DNA from: a virus
IMG/VR virus record: IMGVR_UViG_3300027722_000018
Coordinates: 1 to 34,735 of that record
Length of the DNA stretch: 34,735 nt
Reading direction: 5' to 3' (one strand)
The notes beneath the pieces were generated by a model, which worked only from the letters and a program-made list of their open reading frames with translations, had not been told where the DNA came from and ran no database searches. Positions 6,166 to 15,406 of the stretch are shown here, piece after piece (the stretch's first letter is position 1; each line of letters starts with the position of its first letter). The position numbers and the translations under genes are program-made.

Positions 6166-7697
6166 ACCACAAAGAGCTGCAAGTACTTTTAAAATTTAAG
6201 AACGACCTTCCTTATTTTGCTTACCATGCACTTAAAATCAGGAGCAAAGAACCTGGTGTCACCGGCGTAATTCCTTTGGTCTTTAATGAAGGTCAATTAT
6301 ACGCGTACAACAAAATTGAAGAACAAAAAAGAAAGACCGGGCGAGTCCGGGTGATTTGCCTCAAGGGAAGGCAGATAGGGTTTTCTACGTTTGTTGAGTC
6401 CAGATATTATCAGCGGGTTGCATTCAATAACGGCTATCAAGCTTTCGTGCTTACCCACAATGACAAATCTACTGATGACTTGTTCAATATGGTGAAAAGG
6501 TTTCAAGAACATTGTCCCATTGAAATCCGCCCAATCGAAGACAAAAATAACCACCATGTGCTTAATTTTATTTCCCCTGATTCTGGCTACAAAGTAGGAA
6601 CGGCCGGAAGCAAAGGGCTCGGGCGTGGCATGACCATCCATCTTTTCCATGGCTCAGAAGTTGCGCAGTGGGAACGCGCATCAGAACATCTTGACGGCAT
6701 CATGCAAGCAGTCCCAATTGGAAACAATACAGAGATAATTTTAGAAAGCACCGCGCGAGGAAAAGGCAACATCTTTTATAATTTATGGATGGATGCAATC
6801 TCTGGTGTGAGCGATTTCATGCCACTCTTTATTCCTTGGTTTTGGGAAAAGGCGTATCGGCTCCCGCTTCGAGAAGGGTTTGAATTGACGGAAGAGGAGC
6901 GAGAATACAGGAACCTTTACCAATTAGACAATGAACAAATTCAATTTAGGCGTTCAAAAACAGCGGACAGCCCCTTAAAAGAACTGGGCTTTCAACAAGA
7001 ATATCCTTCGACAGCTGACGAGGCATTTATTGTTAGCGGTGGAAGTTGCCTTATTCCAGGAAGATTAGTAGAGATGGCGCGTAAATGTGAAACGACTGCA
7101 TCGGGGATTAAATTTATCGGAGTAGACCCAGCGGGGGGCGACCCCGAGACGCAGGCCATCAATTCAAAACGGGACAGAACATCCATTATTATTAGGCAAG
7201 GTCGCGTGGCCTATGGGCTGCAAAGTTATGTTAATAAGGACACCATGGGGACTGTGGGCGTAATTGTTGGGCTGATTAAAAAAGAAAACCCAGATTTTGT
7301 GTGCATTGATGTTGGCGGCCTGGGCGCGGGGGTGGTTGACCGGCTGCGTGAACTTGGTTACGGGAACATTGTTAAGGCAATTAATTTTGGCAGAAAAGCA
7401 CTGAAGGAAGACCGGTACGTAAATAAGCGCAGTGAAATATGGGCACTCATGGCAGACTGGTTTCGAGAAGAAATTGTATCCATACCTAATAGCGACTCTT
7501 TGCATGCCGATTTATGCGCCCCCTTTTACGATGTAGATTCAATAGGAAGATGGCGACTTGAAAGCAAAGACGCAATGAAGTCCCGTGGTGTCCGCAGTCC
7601 CGACGAAGGAGACGCACTTGCCCTAACGTTTGGCTTCCCCGCTGTTAAGAATAATGCTAATATAGGTAATATAATAAAGTATCAACCTAGATTTTAG
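6162..7697 (+). CDS. terL: terminase large subunit (packaging ATPase/nuclease)
   Basis: The 511-residue product is the DNA-packaging motor. The N-terminal ATPase shows a Walker A-like KGRQIGFST at 68-76, a Walker B-like HGSEVA at 163-168 with probable catalytic Glu166, and a coupling motif ESTA at 195-198. The C-terminal RNase H-fold nuclease shows acidic residues in GVDPAGG (D322), CIDVGG (D383) and EGDALAL (D484). Length and order are normal for the family. It acts with the small subunit (995) and the portal, whose gene starts three bases after the stop. Confidence 0.95.
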   Translation: MNHKELQVLLKFKNDLPYFAYHALKIRSKEPGVTGVIPLVFNEGQLYAYNKIEEQKRKTGRVRVICLKGRQIGFSTFVESRYYQRVAFNNGYQAFVLTHNDKSTDDLFNMVKRFQEHCPIEIRPIEDKNNHHVLNFISPDSGYKVGTAGSKGLGRGMTIHLFHGSEVAQWERASEHLDGIMQAVPIGNNTEIILESTARGKGNIFYNLWMDAISGVSDFMPLFIPWFWEKAYRLPLREGFELTEEEREYRNLYQLDNEQIQFRRSKTADSPLKELGFQQEYPSTADEAFIVSGGSCLIPGRLVEMARKCETTASGIKFIGVDPAGGDPETQAINSKRDRTSIIIRQGRVAYGLQSYVNKDTMGTVGVIVGLIKKENPDFVCIDVGGLGAGVVDRLRELGYGNIVKAINFGRKALKEDRYVNKRSEIWALMADWFREEIVSIPNSDSLHADLCAPFYDVDSIGRWRLESKDAMKSRGVRSPDEGDALALTFGFPAVKNNANIGNIIKYQPRF

Positions 7698-7700
7698 CAC

Positions 7701-10088
7701 ATGTATAACTATTCAGATAATACTGCCCCTAAAAAGACAAGCATGGGAAGGAACCGTATTTTCGATCCCTCTGCGCGCCCTGTATTAGAACGCCTGTATA
7801 AAGTGATTGATAATTATTATTTAGAGTATTCGCATAACTTACAAATCGGGCGAAACGACAAGCGTTTTCTTTTTGTTGACCAATGGACATCAGCGGAACG
7901 TGCTTCGTTTACAGCACTCAATAAACCTCTCCTCACTTATAATAATTTAATTTCTTATTTCAGAAAAATAGTAGGCCAACAAAGGTTTAATACCTCATCG
8001 TTAGAAGTCGGCTCACTAAATGGGACTGGCACGCAGGACGCCGTGACTTTGCGCGCCAATTTAATACGTGGCATTGAATACGAATCACGCGCGCAAGTTG
8101 TTTACCAAAAAGCATTTGAAGATGCTTTGAGTTCTGGGATGGGTTTCATCCGAATAAAATCAGATTATGAATCAACGCGCTCATTTAAACAAAAAATAAG
8201 CATTGAAATGGAAGACCGGCCTGAACGTGTCTTTTTCGATCCCATGGCAAAAGAACCTACTAAAACAGATGGTGAGGCGATGGGTCGCCATTACGATATG
8301 TCTAAAAGTGAATTTGAATGCGCTTACCCGGACATTCCTTACCCTGAATCTTTTCCAACATTAGGAAATTACTATATAGATAATTTCAATTGGGGGACGA
8401 AAGAAGCAATTACGATTTGTGAATTTTACGAAAAGAAATGGCGTTCATTTACTATTTATCTTTTGAGTGACGGGACTGAAGTAACAAAAAAAGAATATAA
8501 AAAAATGAAGCAAGACTTCGAGGAAGCGCAACTGATGGGCGCAGACGAAATTGCGCCCCCAGAAATGCCACCTCAAGGAATGGCACCTAATAATCAAGCT
8601 GAAGAAGGTGCGCCGCCAAATGCAGAAGAAGCAGTACAAAATTCACAAGAAGCACCACAAGCACCTATGGAAGAAGGCCAAGCACCCCCGATTGCACCAT
8701 CCCCAATTCAAGCCGGTATGCCAGTCCTTCCTACTATTGTTAAGAGCAGAAAAACACGTGAATTTACTATCGTTTGTTACAAATGCATTTATGGACATGT
8801 CTTAGAAAAGTATGATGTGCCAGGCAACCAGTTCCCGTTGGTCGCAGTGATGGGAGACGAGAAAATAATAGAAGGCAAGCGGATGGTCAGTTCATTTGTG
8901 ACGTACGCAAAAGACCCGCAGCGTTTCCTTAATCTGACTGTGAGTGATTTAGCGCAATCAATAAAAAACAACCGCAAAGAAAGACTGATGGCAACGCGTT
9001 CAAACATAGAAGGGTTTGAAAATATTTATGAGAACCCAGAAAACGTATACGGCGCACTACTTTATAATCCTGATGACCAAACACAAGCTGCGCCTGTTGT
9101 CCTTCCTACGCCAGAACTGCCTTCAACATTAGTCGGTTTGATAGCCCAGTCCCAGCGTGACTTGAAAACTATTGTTGGCGTGATGCTAGACAGCGAAGAC
9201 CGTTCTTATGGGCAATTGAGCGGCAAAGCACTCCGCGAAATGATTCGGGACGGCAATTCAGCTAATTTAATATTCTTTGATAATCTGCGCCGTGCGCAAG
9301 AGCAAGTAGGTCGGACTATTTTATCGATGGCACCTGAAGTTTATGATACGCAACGCGACCTTGTAATAAAGACGGTCGAGGGAAATATAAAAAAAGTCAC
9401 CGTAAACAAGCCTATTGCGAATGGCCTGGAAAATGATTTGAGTGGCACAGGATATGATGTAACAATCACTGCTGGACCAAACTTCGCAATTCAAAAAGAA
9501 GAGGCGTTCGATGCAATCCAAAAAGTAATTGCTGGTTGGAACGAGCAAGTTTCGCCATTAGTAGCAGACATCATTGCTAAAAACATTGACATGGAGGACA
9601 GTATAGAGCTTGCTAATCGATTTAAAACTCTTGTTCCACCAAATGTTATTCTTCAAACACAAGGCGAACTGTCACCGCAACAACAAAAACAAATGCAGCA
9701 ACAACAACAGCAACAACAGCAAATGCAACAACAACAACAAGAGCAACAACAAATGGCAGAACAACTTGCCCAAGGAAAACTTGCGGTTGAGGGTGCCCGC
9801 GCACAAGCGGCGCAAACACAAGCACAATCTGCAATTGCAGATGCCCAGGCCAAACAAGAATTGAACCAAGTAAAATTGACATCCGCCCTTATAGATGCGC
9901 AAAGTCGAAAAGTAAGTGCCTCTGTAGAAGCAGAAAAAGCTGGACTCGATTATAAAGCGCAGATAGTCCAGAGCATGGCTAAAATCGCACAAGCCCATTC
10001 GGATGTTTCGGAAAAACATTTCGATGCTGTTAAACACATCCATAACCTGACTCAAACACCATTGACGCAAAAACCTGACAATGAATAA
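7701..10088 (+). CDS. portal protein, P22 gp1-like
   Basis: The 795-residue product forms the dodecameric head portal through which DNA enters and leaves; the P22 protein has 725. The N-terminal region (FVDQWT, NKPLLTYNNL, RKIVGQQRFN) and central region (RLNL-type fold around 410-560) follow the P22-like portal family. Two low-complexity stretches stand out: a Pro/Ala/Glu/Gln-rich insert at about residues 275-345, and a polyglutamine stretch at about 655-690 encoded by CAA/CAG runs, followed by an Ala/Gln helical tail. The latter may correspond to the P22 portal barrel. It lies immediately downstream of the terminase. Confidence 0.9.
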   Translation: MYNYSDNTAPKKTSMGRNRIFDPSARPVLERLYKVIDNYYLEYSHNLQIGRNDKRFLFVDQWTSAERASFTALNKPLLTYNNLISYFRKIVGQQRFNTSSLEVGSLNGTGTQDAVTLRANLIRGIEYESRAQVVYQKAFEDALSSGMGFIRIKSDYESTRSFKQKISIEMEDRPERVFFDPMAKEPTKTDGEAMGRHYDMSKSEFECAYPDIPYPESFPTLGNYYIDNFNWGTKEAITICEFYEKKWRSFTIYLLSDGTEVTKKEYKKMKQDFEEAQLMGADEIAPPEMPPQGMAPNNQAEEGAPPNAEEAVQNSQEAPQAPMEEGQAPPIAPSPIQAGMPVLPTIVKSRKTREFTIVCYKCIYGHVLEKYDVPGNQFPLVAVMGDEKIIEGKRMVSSFVTYAKDPQRFLNLTVSDLAQSIKNNRKERLMATRSNIEGFENIYENPENVYGALLYNPDDQTQAAPVVLPTPELPSTLVGLIAQSQRDLKTIVGVMLDSEDRSYGQLSGKALREMIRDGNSANLIFFDNLRRAQEQVGRTILSMAPEVYDTQRDLVIKTVEGNIKKVTVNKPIANGLENDLSGTGYDVTITAGPNFAIQKEEAFDAIQKVIAGWNEQVSPLVADIIAKNIDMEDSIELANRFKTLVPPNVILQTQGELSPQQQKQMQQQQQQQQQMQQQQQEQQQMAEQLAQGKLAVEGARAQAAQTQAQSAIADAQAKQELNQVKLTSALIDAQSRKVSASVEAEKAGLDYKAQIVQSMAKIAQAHSDVSEKHFDAVKHIHNLTQTPLTQKPDNE

Positions 10089-10143
10089 TTATTATCCTTC
10101 AGCTAAATAATTTAAAAAAAAATTATCATTAAACGCAAATATC

Positions 10144-10170
10144 TTCTTGTATATTTTAAAATAATATAAT
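10144..10170 (+). promoter_or_regulatory. possible promoter in portal-scaffold gap
   Basis: The 187-base gap 10089-10275 holds no gene. A perfect TATAAT lies at 10165-10170 in very AT-rich DNA. The best -35, TTCTTG at 10144, is poor and at 15-base spacing, so only the -10 is convincing. A local promoter would boost scaffold and coat expression. Confidence 0.3.
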
Positions 10171-10275
10171 AACATTGTCGGTAATAAGTGAATATGCAAC
10201 TTTAAATGCATAGGGCTAATATGCTGCCAGTCAATCGCATAGGGTTAAAAGTTAACCGTAAACTAAGGTAGAAAT

Positions 10276-11115
10276 ATGTCTGACAACGAACATGTGGAAA
10301 CACAAACTGCTGTAGAAAATGATAATGTAAGTCCGGAACCTTCGGGACTGGTTGCAGAGGACTATGTAGATAGTCCACCTGAAAGTACAGAAACTTCTGA
10401 GCCATCTCATGTTGCTACAGAAGGGGCGACAAACAATGATGGTGAACTGCCAGAATTTGCTAAGCGCAGATTGGGAAGGGAACAAAAGAAGTATGAACGG
10501 CGAGTAGCGGCGTTAGAAGCAGAACTCCAGGCCGAGAGGTCAAGGGCAAACTCTATCCACCCGCAATCTTTGCAATCGGGCACAACTTTTACTGACCCCC
10601 TCACTGGCAAGACAGTTGATGTTGCGACGAAAGAAGGGCAAGACCGTTATCAATATCTACAAGAAGTTAATGAAAATATAAGAAAGCAAGAAACTGAAAA
10701 GGCAGCGACAGAAGCGCAGAGAATTGATCGGGAGCAATACGATCACGTCTACGACTCTTTTGAAGATGCTAAAGACCGCCATCCTGACTTTGTTCAGGTA
10801 ATGACGTCTTCGGGGTTTGATGAAAAGCTGGTAAAAGAACTGGCTAATTTTAACGACCCTGGCAGCCTTGGTTATTATATTGGCTCTAATCCCCGTGAAG
10901 TTTCACGACTAAAAAACCTACCCGCTTACGAAGTTAGGCGAGAATTAGCGAGGCATTTAACAGACATGGTATCTAAACAAAAAGTAACTAACGCACCAAC
11001 TCCGGTCAGCAAACCTAAAGATGGTGTTTCTGGAAAATCAGCTAATACTCGCATTAAAAGTGTTCAGGAATTAATGGAAGAGAAAAGAGAAAAGATGCGC
11101 TCAAAAAGGCGTTAA
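10276..11115 (+). CDS. scaffolding protein, P22 gp8-like
   Basis: The 279-residue product is very hydrophilic and lies between portal and coat genes, as P22 gp8 (303 residues) does. An acidic, Ser/Glu-rich N-terminus (1-60) is followed by coiled-coil-like helices (66-95 and 125-170). A short basic helical end, VQELMEEKREKMRSKRR, resembles the coat-binding tail of P22 scaffold. It would direct procapsid assembly and then leave. GGTAGA precedes the ATG at moderate distance. Confidence 0.8.
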   Translation: MSDNEHVETQTAVENDNVSPEPSGLVAEDYVDSPPESTETSEPSHVATEGATNNDGELPEFAKRRLGREQKKYERRVAALEAELQAERSRANSIHPQSLQSGTTFTDPLTGKTVDVATKEGQDRYQYLQEVNENIRKQETEKAATEAQRIDREQYDHVYDSFEDAKDRHPDFVQVMTSSGFDEKLVKELANFNDPGSLGYYIGSNPREVSRLKNLPAYEVRRELARHLTDMVSKQKVTNAPTPVSKPKDGVSGKSANTRIKSVQELMEEKREKMRSKRR

Positions 11116-11167
11116 TCTTTACGTGGCTCTCCTTTAATTCAATTTAAACTTTAATTAAGGGTGAGCC

Positions 11168-12388
11168 ATGAATGAAATTTTAACTAGTCAGTTAATTGCT
11201 AATGAAGCATTAGCAACACTTGGGACTAACAACTCTTTTCTATGTACCTCTAACCGTCAATACCAAGACATTTTCGGTGACCGGACTTATCAAACCGGCA
11301 ATTTTATCCAATTGCGCCGACAAAATAGATATTTTGTTAATGAAGGCCGCGTAGGCGTAGTGCAGCCCACTAAAGAAACTTCTGAAATTCTTTCTATCGA
11401 TTACTGGGAAAATGTAATGACTGACTTTGACTTGAAAGAGTTAACGTTGTCGGTCAATGATGACATGGGGCCATTTAATTCACGCTATGTCCGTCCTATC
11501 GCCCAAGACATTACTTTCAAATTGGAATCTATTATTGCCCAGCTGGCTAAAACGCAATTAAATTTAGTTACTGGCAGCCCGACCGCTCCATTGTCCTTTG
11601 CATCTTTAGATTTTGGCTTTGCCCAAATGCAGCAACAATGTATTCAGGTCTATAATGACGCTTATGCTGGGATTGATGTTCTTCAAGCATCTGCTCTGCG
11701 TACTAGCCAACAAAATGCATTTAACCCTATCTTAAATGATGACATCAGTTTTTCATCTCAATTAGGGCATTTCTCGGTATTTGATGTATTTAGTAACCAA
11801 GCGATTGAGCGGCACCAAGTAGGTTCATATCCTGGTGGTGGCACTGTCGCTACTACAGTTGTTAGTGGTTCGAGCACAGTAAACTTAACTGGCTTGCCAC
11901 TTAGCAGCAACGGCGTTTTTAAAGCAGGCGATATTATCCGTTTTACTGGCATAAACCAAGTACGGCCGATTGGTGGGGCTGACTTAGGCATCCTTATGAC
12001 GTTTGCCGTTCAAGAAGACGTAAACTCTGATGGTGCTGGAAATGCGACCGTCATTGTTAACCCTCCAATTATTTCTGACCCTGCAGACGTTTACAGAAAT
12101 GTAAGCACTCCTGTTATTGCTGGTACCCCAGTTACTTTAGAAGGCGCGCCTAACTCTACCTACACTATCAACGTTATTTATGTTGAGCGTGGGCTAGACG
12201 TTGTGTTGCCACCAATGTCCCCATTGACTGCATTACAAACTGGGATTGCGACTGATAAGAACAGCAATACCAATTTAATGATTAACCGCTTTGGCGACAT
12301 ATATAATGCGTTAAATTTAATTCGTGTGGATGTATTGATGGGCGTCAAATGGCACCCCCAATATTGCTTCAGGTTGCATTCTTTATGA
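11168..12388 (+). CDS. major capsid (coat) protein, P22 gp5-like
   Basis: The 406-residue product builds the icosahedral shell; P22 coat has 430. The N-terminal half is the HK97-type fold. Residues about 230-310, with SGSSTVNLTG, GDIIRFTGINQVRPI and an NATVIVNPPI strand, fit the inserted I-domain of P22 coat. The C-terminus (MINRFGDIYNALNLIRVDVL) matches the closing strands. The last nine residues (QYCFRLHSL) look wrong: dropping one C from the C5 run at 12355-12359 gives a better ending that stops at 12410, for a 413-residue protein. A +1 frameshift or a sequence error is likely. Confidence 0.85.
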   Translation: MNEILTSQLIANEALATLGTNNSFLCTSNRQYQDIFGDRTYQTGNFIQLRRQNRYFVNEGRVGVVQPTKETSEILSIDYWENVMTDFDLKELTLSVNDDMGPFNSRYVRPIAQDITFKLESIIAQLAKTQLNLVTGSPTAPLSFASLDFGFAQMQQQCIQVYNDAYAGIDVLQASALRTSQQNAFNPILNDDISFSSQLGHFSVFDVFSNQAIERHQVGSYPGGGTVATTVVSGSSTVNLTGLPLSSNGVFKAGDIIRFTGINQVRPIGGADLGILMTFAVQEDVNSDGAGNATVIVNPPIISDPADVYRNVSTPVIAGTPVTLEGAPNSTYTINVIYVERGLDVVLPPMSPLTALQTGIATDKNSNTNLMINRFGDIYNALNLIRVDVLMGVKWHPQYCFRLHSL

Positions 12389-12410
12389 TTTTAGCGGCCA
12401 ATATTTATAA
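12355..12410 (+). other. possible +1 frameshift site and alternative coat C-terminus
   Basis: The coat frame reads TGG CAC CCC CAA. A proline tRNA on CCC followed by C is a known +1-prone context. After a +1 slip the frame reads HPNIASGCILYDFSGQYL and stops at TAA 12408-12410. This tail looks like normal folded protein, unlike the zero-frame ending. Listeria phage PSA is a known precedent for capsid proteins with a +1 shift near the 3' end. Confidence 0.5.
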
Positions 12411-12492
12411 AATCCCAAGAAATAAATATGGGGCGAGACCGTCGGAAACACAGCAATATTCGCTTTATTTTAAGCAGTATTCTTTGTTTTCG

Positions 12493-12807
12493 ATGGAGTC
12501 GCGTTCTTTCAAAACATGCGGACGGTTGGAAGCACTTCAATTGCTTGCCACCGGAAAATGGTTTGACAAAACGGTTTATACTCCTATAGAAATAGAAAAT
12601 AACGAGGTACTTAGTTATGGCAAAGAAAATGATGGGCAACAAGACTCCGGCAGCTTCCAATTGGCATTCCGGAAAGAACCCGAACACAAACTGGATAACC
12701 CCCACTGCACCAAACCTACCGGAACGGAACGTCCCAGTGAAGCCGTTTGGTCAGGGCGCACAGAGAATAAAGTAGGCAAACGCGGACGCCCAAAACGGAG
12801 CGTATAA
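12493..12807 (+). CDS. doubtful ORF overlapping the 12617 gene
   Basis: This frame is open from 12349 to 12807 (152 codons), with an internal ATG at 12493. The 12493-12616 part (GRLEALQLLATGKWFDKTVY) looks protein-like and is the only candidate in the coat-to-12617 gap. Its end is AT-hook-like (KRGRPKRS) and stops one base before the next ATG. No ribosome site is visible, and from 12617 to 12775 it competes with a better frame. Either two frames are used or a frameshift joins them. Confidence 0.3.
   Translation: MESRSFKTCGRLEALQLLATGKWFDKTVYTPIEIENNEVLSYGKENDGQQDSGSFQLAFRKEPEHKLDNPHCTKPTGTERPSEAVWSGRTENKVGKRGRPKRSV
12617..12775 (+). CDS. small hydrophilic protein between coat and gp4-like genes
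   Basis: The 52-residue product starts MAKKMMGNKTPAASNWH and is rich in Asn, Pro and Lys, extended and basic, with no hydrophobic core. GAGG lies 11 bases before the ATG. Its place between coat and connector suggests a minor head component. It ends at TAG, 32 bases before the gp4-like gene. It overlaps a competing frame, so it is uncertain. Confidence 0.5.
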   Translation: MAKKMMGNKTPAASNWHSGKNPNTNWITPTAPNLPERNVPVKPFGQGAQRIK

Positions 12808-13554
12808 ATGTCTCAAGATACCACTACAGTTAATGACCTTATCGTTAATGCCTATTATTGGCTTGGTGAGATATCGCCCGACACAGTCCCAAATGCAGCC
12901 GAAGTAGAACGCGGGCTTTATTTGCTTAATCAGCTTATAGATTATTTTTCTGGCTTGGGCGTTTACATTGGCATTGTAAAGCAATTTGATGTCACGCTGA
13001 CACCCAATAAAGCAGTCTATACGGTCTCTGACCAAGTAGGGGCTGATTTTAATTTTAATCGTATTGTTGAATTGGATTATGTGAACATTATTTTGAGTAA
13101 TGGTTCTAACTGGCCCGTTAGAATAATCGATCGCGCCATGCTCCTTAACCATTATACGTACACTAAATTTAATCAGCTTCCCAGCTCGGTCTATTTAGAT
13201 AAGTTTGCAAGGGAAAGCAAACTTACTTTTTATCCAGCACCTGATTTAGCTTACATAACCCAGATTCGGGCGAAAGTAATGCTTAACCGGCTCGCATTAT
13301 TTGAGGTAATTACAGAAGTCCCTCCGCATTATTATTATTTTATGCAGCTGGCTTTAGCTAAAAGATTGAGCTTTTATTATCCTGGGCGATGGGACGCAGA
13401 CAAAGAATCGGAACTGGCATTAGTGCGTAAAGAACTCAAGGCAGCATCTGTAGTTAATTTAACTACACGGCCGAGCCGTATTCTAAGCCAACCTTACGGT
13501 ACTTATGGGGCTTATGGCATTTATCCATGGGGACCATTCGTAGGGGGATTTTAA
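12808..13554 (+). CDS. head-to-tail connector, P22 gp4-like
   Basis: The 248-residue product matches the P22 gp4 tail accessory family by the pattern VNDLIVNAYYWLGEIS at 8-23, the ring-forming helices EVERGLYLLNQLIDYFSGLG at about 32-51, and its place directly before the gp10-like gene. P22 gp4 has 166 residues; this version is longer, with a Tyr/Gly/Pro-rich tail. It would bind the portal and extend the DNA channel after packaging. Confidence 0.85.
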   Translation: MSQDTTTVNDLIVNAYYWLGEISPDTVPNAAEVERGLYLLNQLIDYFSGLGVYIGIVKQFDVTLTPNKAVYTVSDQVGADFNFNRIVELDYVNIILSNGSNWPVRIIDRAMLLNHYTYTKFNQLPSSVYLDKFARESKLTFYPAPDLAYITQIRAKVMLNRLALFEVITEVPPHYYYFMQLALAKRLSFYYPGRWDADKESELALVRKELKAASVVNLTTRPSRILSQPYGTYGAYGIYPWGPFVGGF

Positions 13555-13557
13555 GCG

Positions 13558-15066
13558 ATGCCACGCAAAGCGTTTCCTATTGTTGGTAGTTATCGCGAGG
13601 ACATTATTACTCGCATTAATGCTGAACGCACGATTAATTTATATCAAGTAGTCCCGCATACGGGAAAAGATGATAGTTATTTGCATTTGACGCCTGGCAA
13701 AAAAGAGGTCGGCACATTTGTCAATGGGAACACAGGGCGCAACCAATCTTTTTCATTTAAAGGGTTTACTTATTATGTTGTGGGCGACACGATTTATCAG
13801 GTAGACAGCACGCCTACAATTCTTGTGATTGCCCCTAATTTTTTTACTACAGTTACTGGGCACATTGGAATCGCTGCAAATGAAAATGAAATAATTTTTG
13901 TTGATGGGGTAAAGGCGTTTTTATGGAACACAACGACATCGACAGGCATAGATGATACGCCGAACTTGCCACCCGGATTTTTGCCTTTAGATGTGACGTT
14001 TATGGATGGCTCTTTCATATTAATAAGCGGAAGTCCAGGCGTCCAAAATAGGTTTTATATAAGCGCATTAAATGATGGGACTACGTGGAACATTTTAGAT
14101 TTTGCGTTAATTAATTCACGGCCAACTATTTTAAATGGCGTAGCAGTTTTAAAAAGGAACATTTTCTTTTTTGGGCAAGTAAAAACAGAAGTCTGGCAAG
14201 ACGCTGGACTTGCAGTATTTAGGTTTAGACGGCAGAACAATTTATTGTTTGAACATGGCGTCAAAGCAATTTCTTCAATAGCAGAAGGCTTCGACCGTTT
14301 GTTTTATCTTTCCGGAGATGAAAACGGGGTAGGCTCTATCATGATGGTAGAAGGCATAACGCCCATGCCTATAAGCGATCCGGTCATGGATGAAAAAATC
14401 CAAGGATATACCGCGCCAGAAGACGCGATAGGGTTTGTTTATAAAATTAATGGGGAAATATTTTATCAAATTAATTTTACAACTGATAACCATACATTTG
14501 TTTATAACGTGACATCTTCTGCAATAGTACAAGAACATTTATGGAATGAACTAGAAATGTTAGACGGTTCGCGTGACATTGCGAACAGCCATACCTTTAT
14601 AGGAAAAACGCATTTTATGACGTCGTATAACGACAGCAAGTTATATGAATTGAGCCCAGATTTTTTAGACAATAACGGGCAAAAAATAAAAAGGACACGC
14701 ATTGCAAGATATATGCAAGTGCCGACATTAGAAAGAATGAGGCACAATCGGTTTGAATTAGATATGTTAAAAGGAGTGGGGCGCATAAATACGAAGCCCA
14801 TTAGCTTCTATCCGCCACATGTACAGCCCCCTCAAGATGCATCGGATGTTGTGCCCACAGTTTTCTTAAGTATGTCGAATGACGGAGGAATTACATATCA
14901 CACTTACGGTGAACGTTCATTTGGTGAAGCAGGAGAACGGTTAATACGCATTATATGGCGTCAATTAGGAACATGGCGAGATGCCATTTACAAGATAGAA
15001 ATATTTAATGCTGTGCCGATTTATGTTTTACGGGCTGCTATTGATTATGAGGTAGACGCCGAATGA
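13558..15066 (+). CDS. packaged DNA stabilisation/tail hub protein, P22 gp10-like
   Basis: The 502-residue product is close in size to P22 gp10 (472) and follows gp4 as in P22. The opening FPIVGSYREDIITRINAERTINLY pattern (residues 6-29) and repeated beta-rich segments with Gly/Asp turns fit this family's beta-propeller-like fold. It plugs the portal/gp4 channel and holds the tail needle and receptor-binding proteins. Its stop overlaps the next start by four bases. Confidence 0.85.
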   Translation: MPRKAFPIVGSYREDIITRINAERTINLYQVVPHTGKDDSYLHLTPGKKEVGTFVNGNTGRNQSFSFKGFTYYVVGDTIYQVDSTPTILVIAPNFFTTVTGHIGIAANENEIIFVDGVKAFLWNTTTSTGIDDTPNLPPGFLPLDVTFMDGSFILISGSPGVQNRFYISALNDGTTWNILDFALINSRPTILNGVAVLKRNIFFFGQVKTEVWQDAGLAVFRFRRQNNLLFEHGVKAISSIAEGFDRLFYLSGDENGVGSIMMVEGITPMPISDPVMDEKIQGYTAPEDAIGFVYKINGEIFYQINFTTDNHTFVYNVTSSAIVQEHLWNELEMLDGSRDIANSHTFIGKTHFMTSYNDSKLYELSPDFLDNNGQKIKRTRIARYMQVPTLERMRHNRFELDMLKGVGRINTKPISFYPPHVQPPQDASDVVPTVFLSMSNDGGITYHTYGERSFGEAGERLIRIIWRQLGTWRDAIYKIEIFNAVPIYVLRAAIDYEVDAE

Positions 15067-15398
15067 TGGGTGTATCTTTTTTAAATGAAGCCCCTATTTA
15101 TGAAGACGCTTTGACGACCACAAGAAAAGATACGGACGTCAAGAACATAAAAGTATCCGATGTTTGGAAACGGCACATTGATTCAGTGACGCAGACATTA
15201 GGGCTTGTTGTACGGCATGACAGGTTTAATAGCAGCAAGCAAGAAACGCCTGTAGTTTGCGTTATTTCAATGACGCAAGCAGAAAGAAACGACTTGCAAA
15301 ATGCTTATGATGGAATGGTGGTGTACAACACCACTACGAACAGATTTAATTTTAGAGAAGCTGGCGCGTGGGTGACCTTTGCGCCGATACCTGCATAG
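15063..15398 (+). CDS. small tail protein in P22 gp26 position
   Basis: The 111-residue product ends with MTQAERNDL...YDGMVVYNTTTNRFNF followed by GAWVTF, a segment common at the ends of phage fibre and receptor-binding proteins. It occupies the slot of the P22 tail needle gene but is far shorter than gp26 (233) and shows no long coiled coil. A needle tip or minor tail part is the inference. The start overlaps the gp10-like gene by four bases. Confidence 0.65.
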   Translation: MMGVSFLNEAPIYEDALTTTRKDTDVKNIKVSDVWKRHIDSVTQTLGLVVRHDRFNSSKQETPVVCVISMTQAERNDLQNAYDGMVVYNTTTNRFNFREAGAWVTFAPIPA

Positions 15399-15406
15399 GT
15401 GAAATT

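Noticed and set aside
9646-9882. Long antisense frames opposite the polyglutamine part of the portal gene
   Set aside because: They are mirror frames of the CAA/CAG repeats, rich in Cys, Leu or Val runs, with no ribosome sites.
12563-12582. TTGACA followed by TATACT as a promoter before the 12617 gene
   Set aside because: The spacing is only eight bases.
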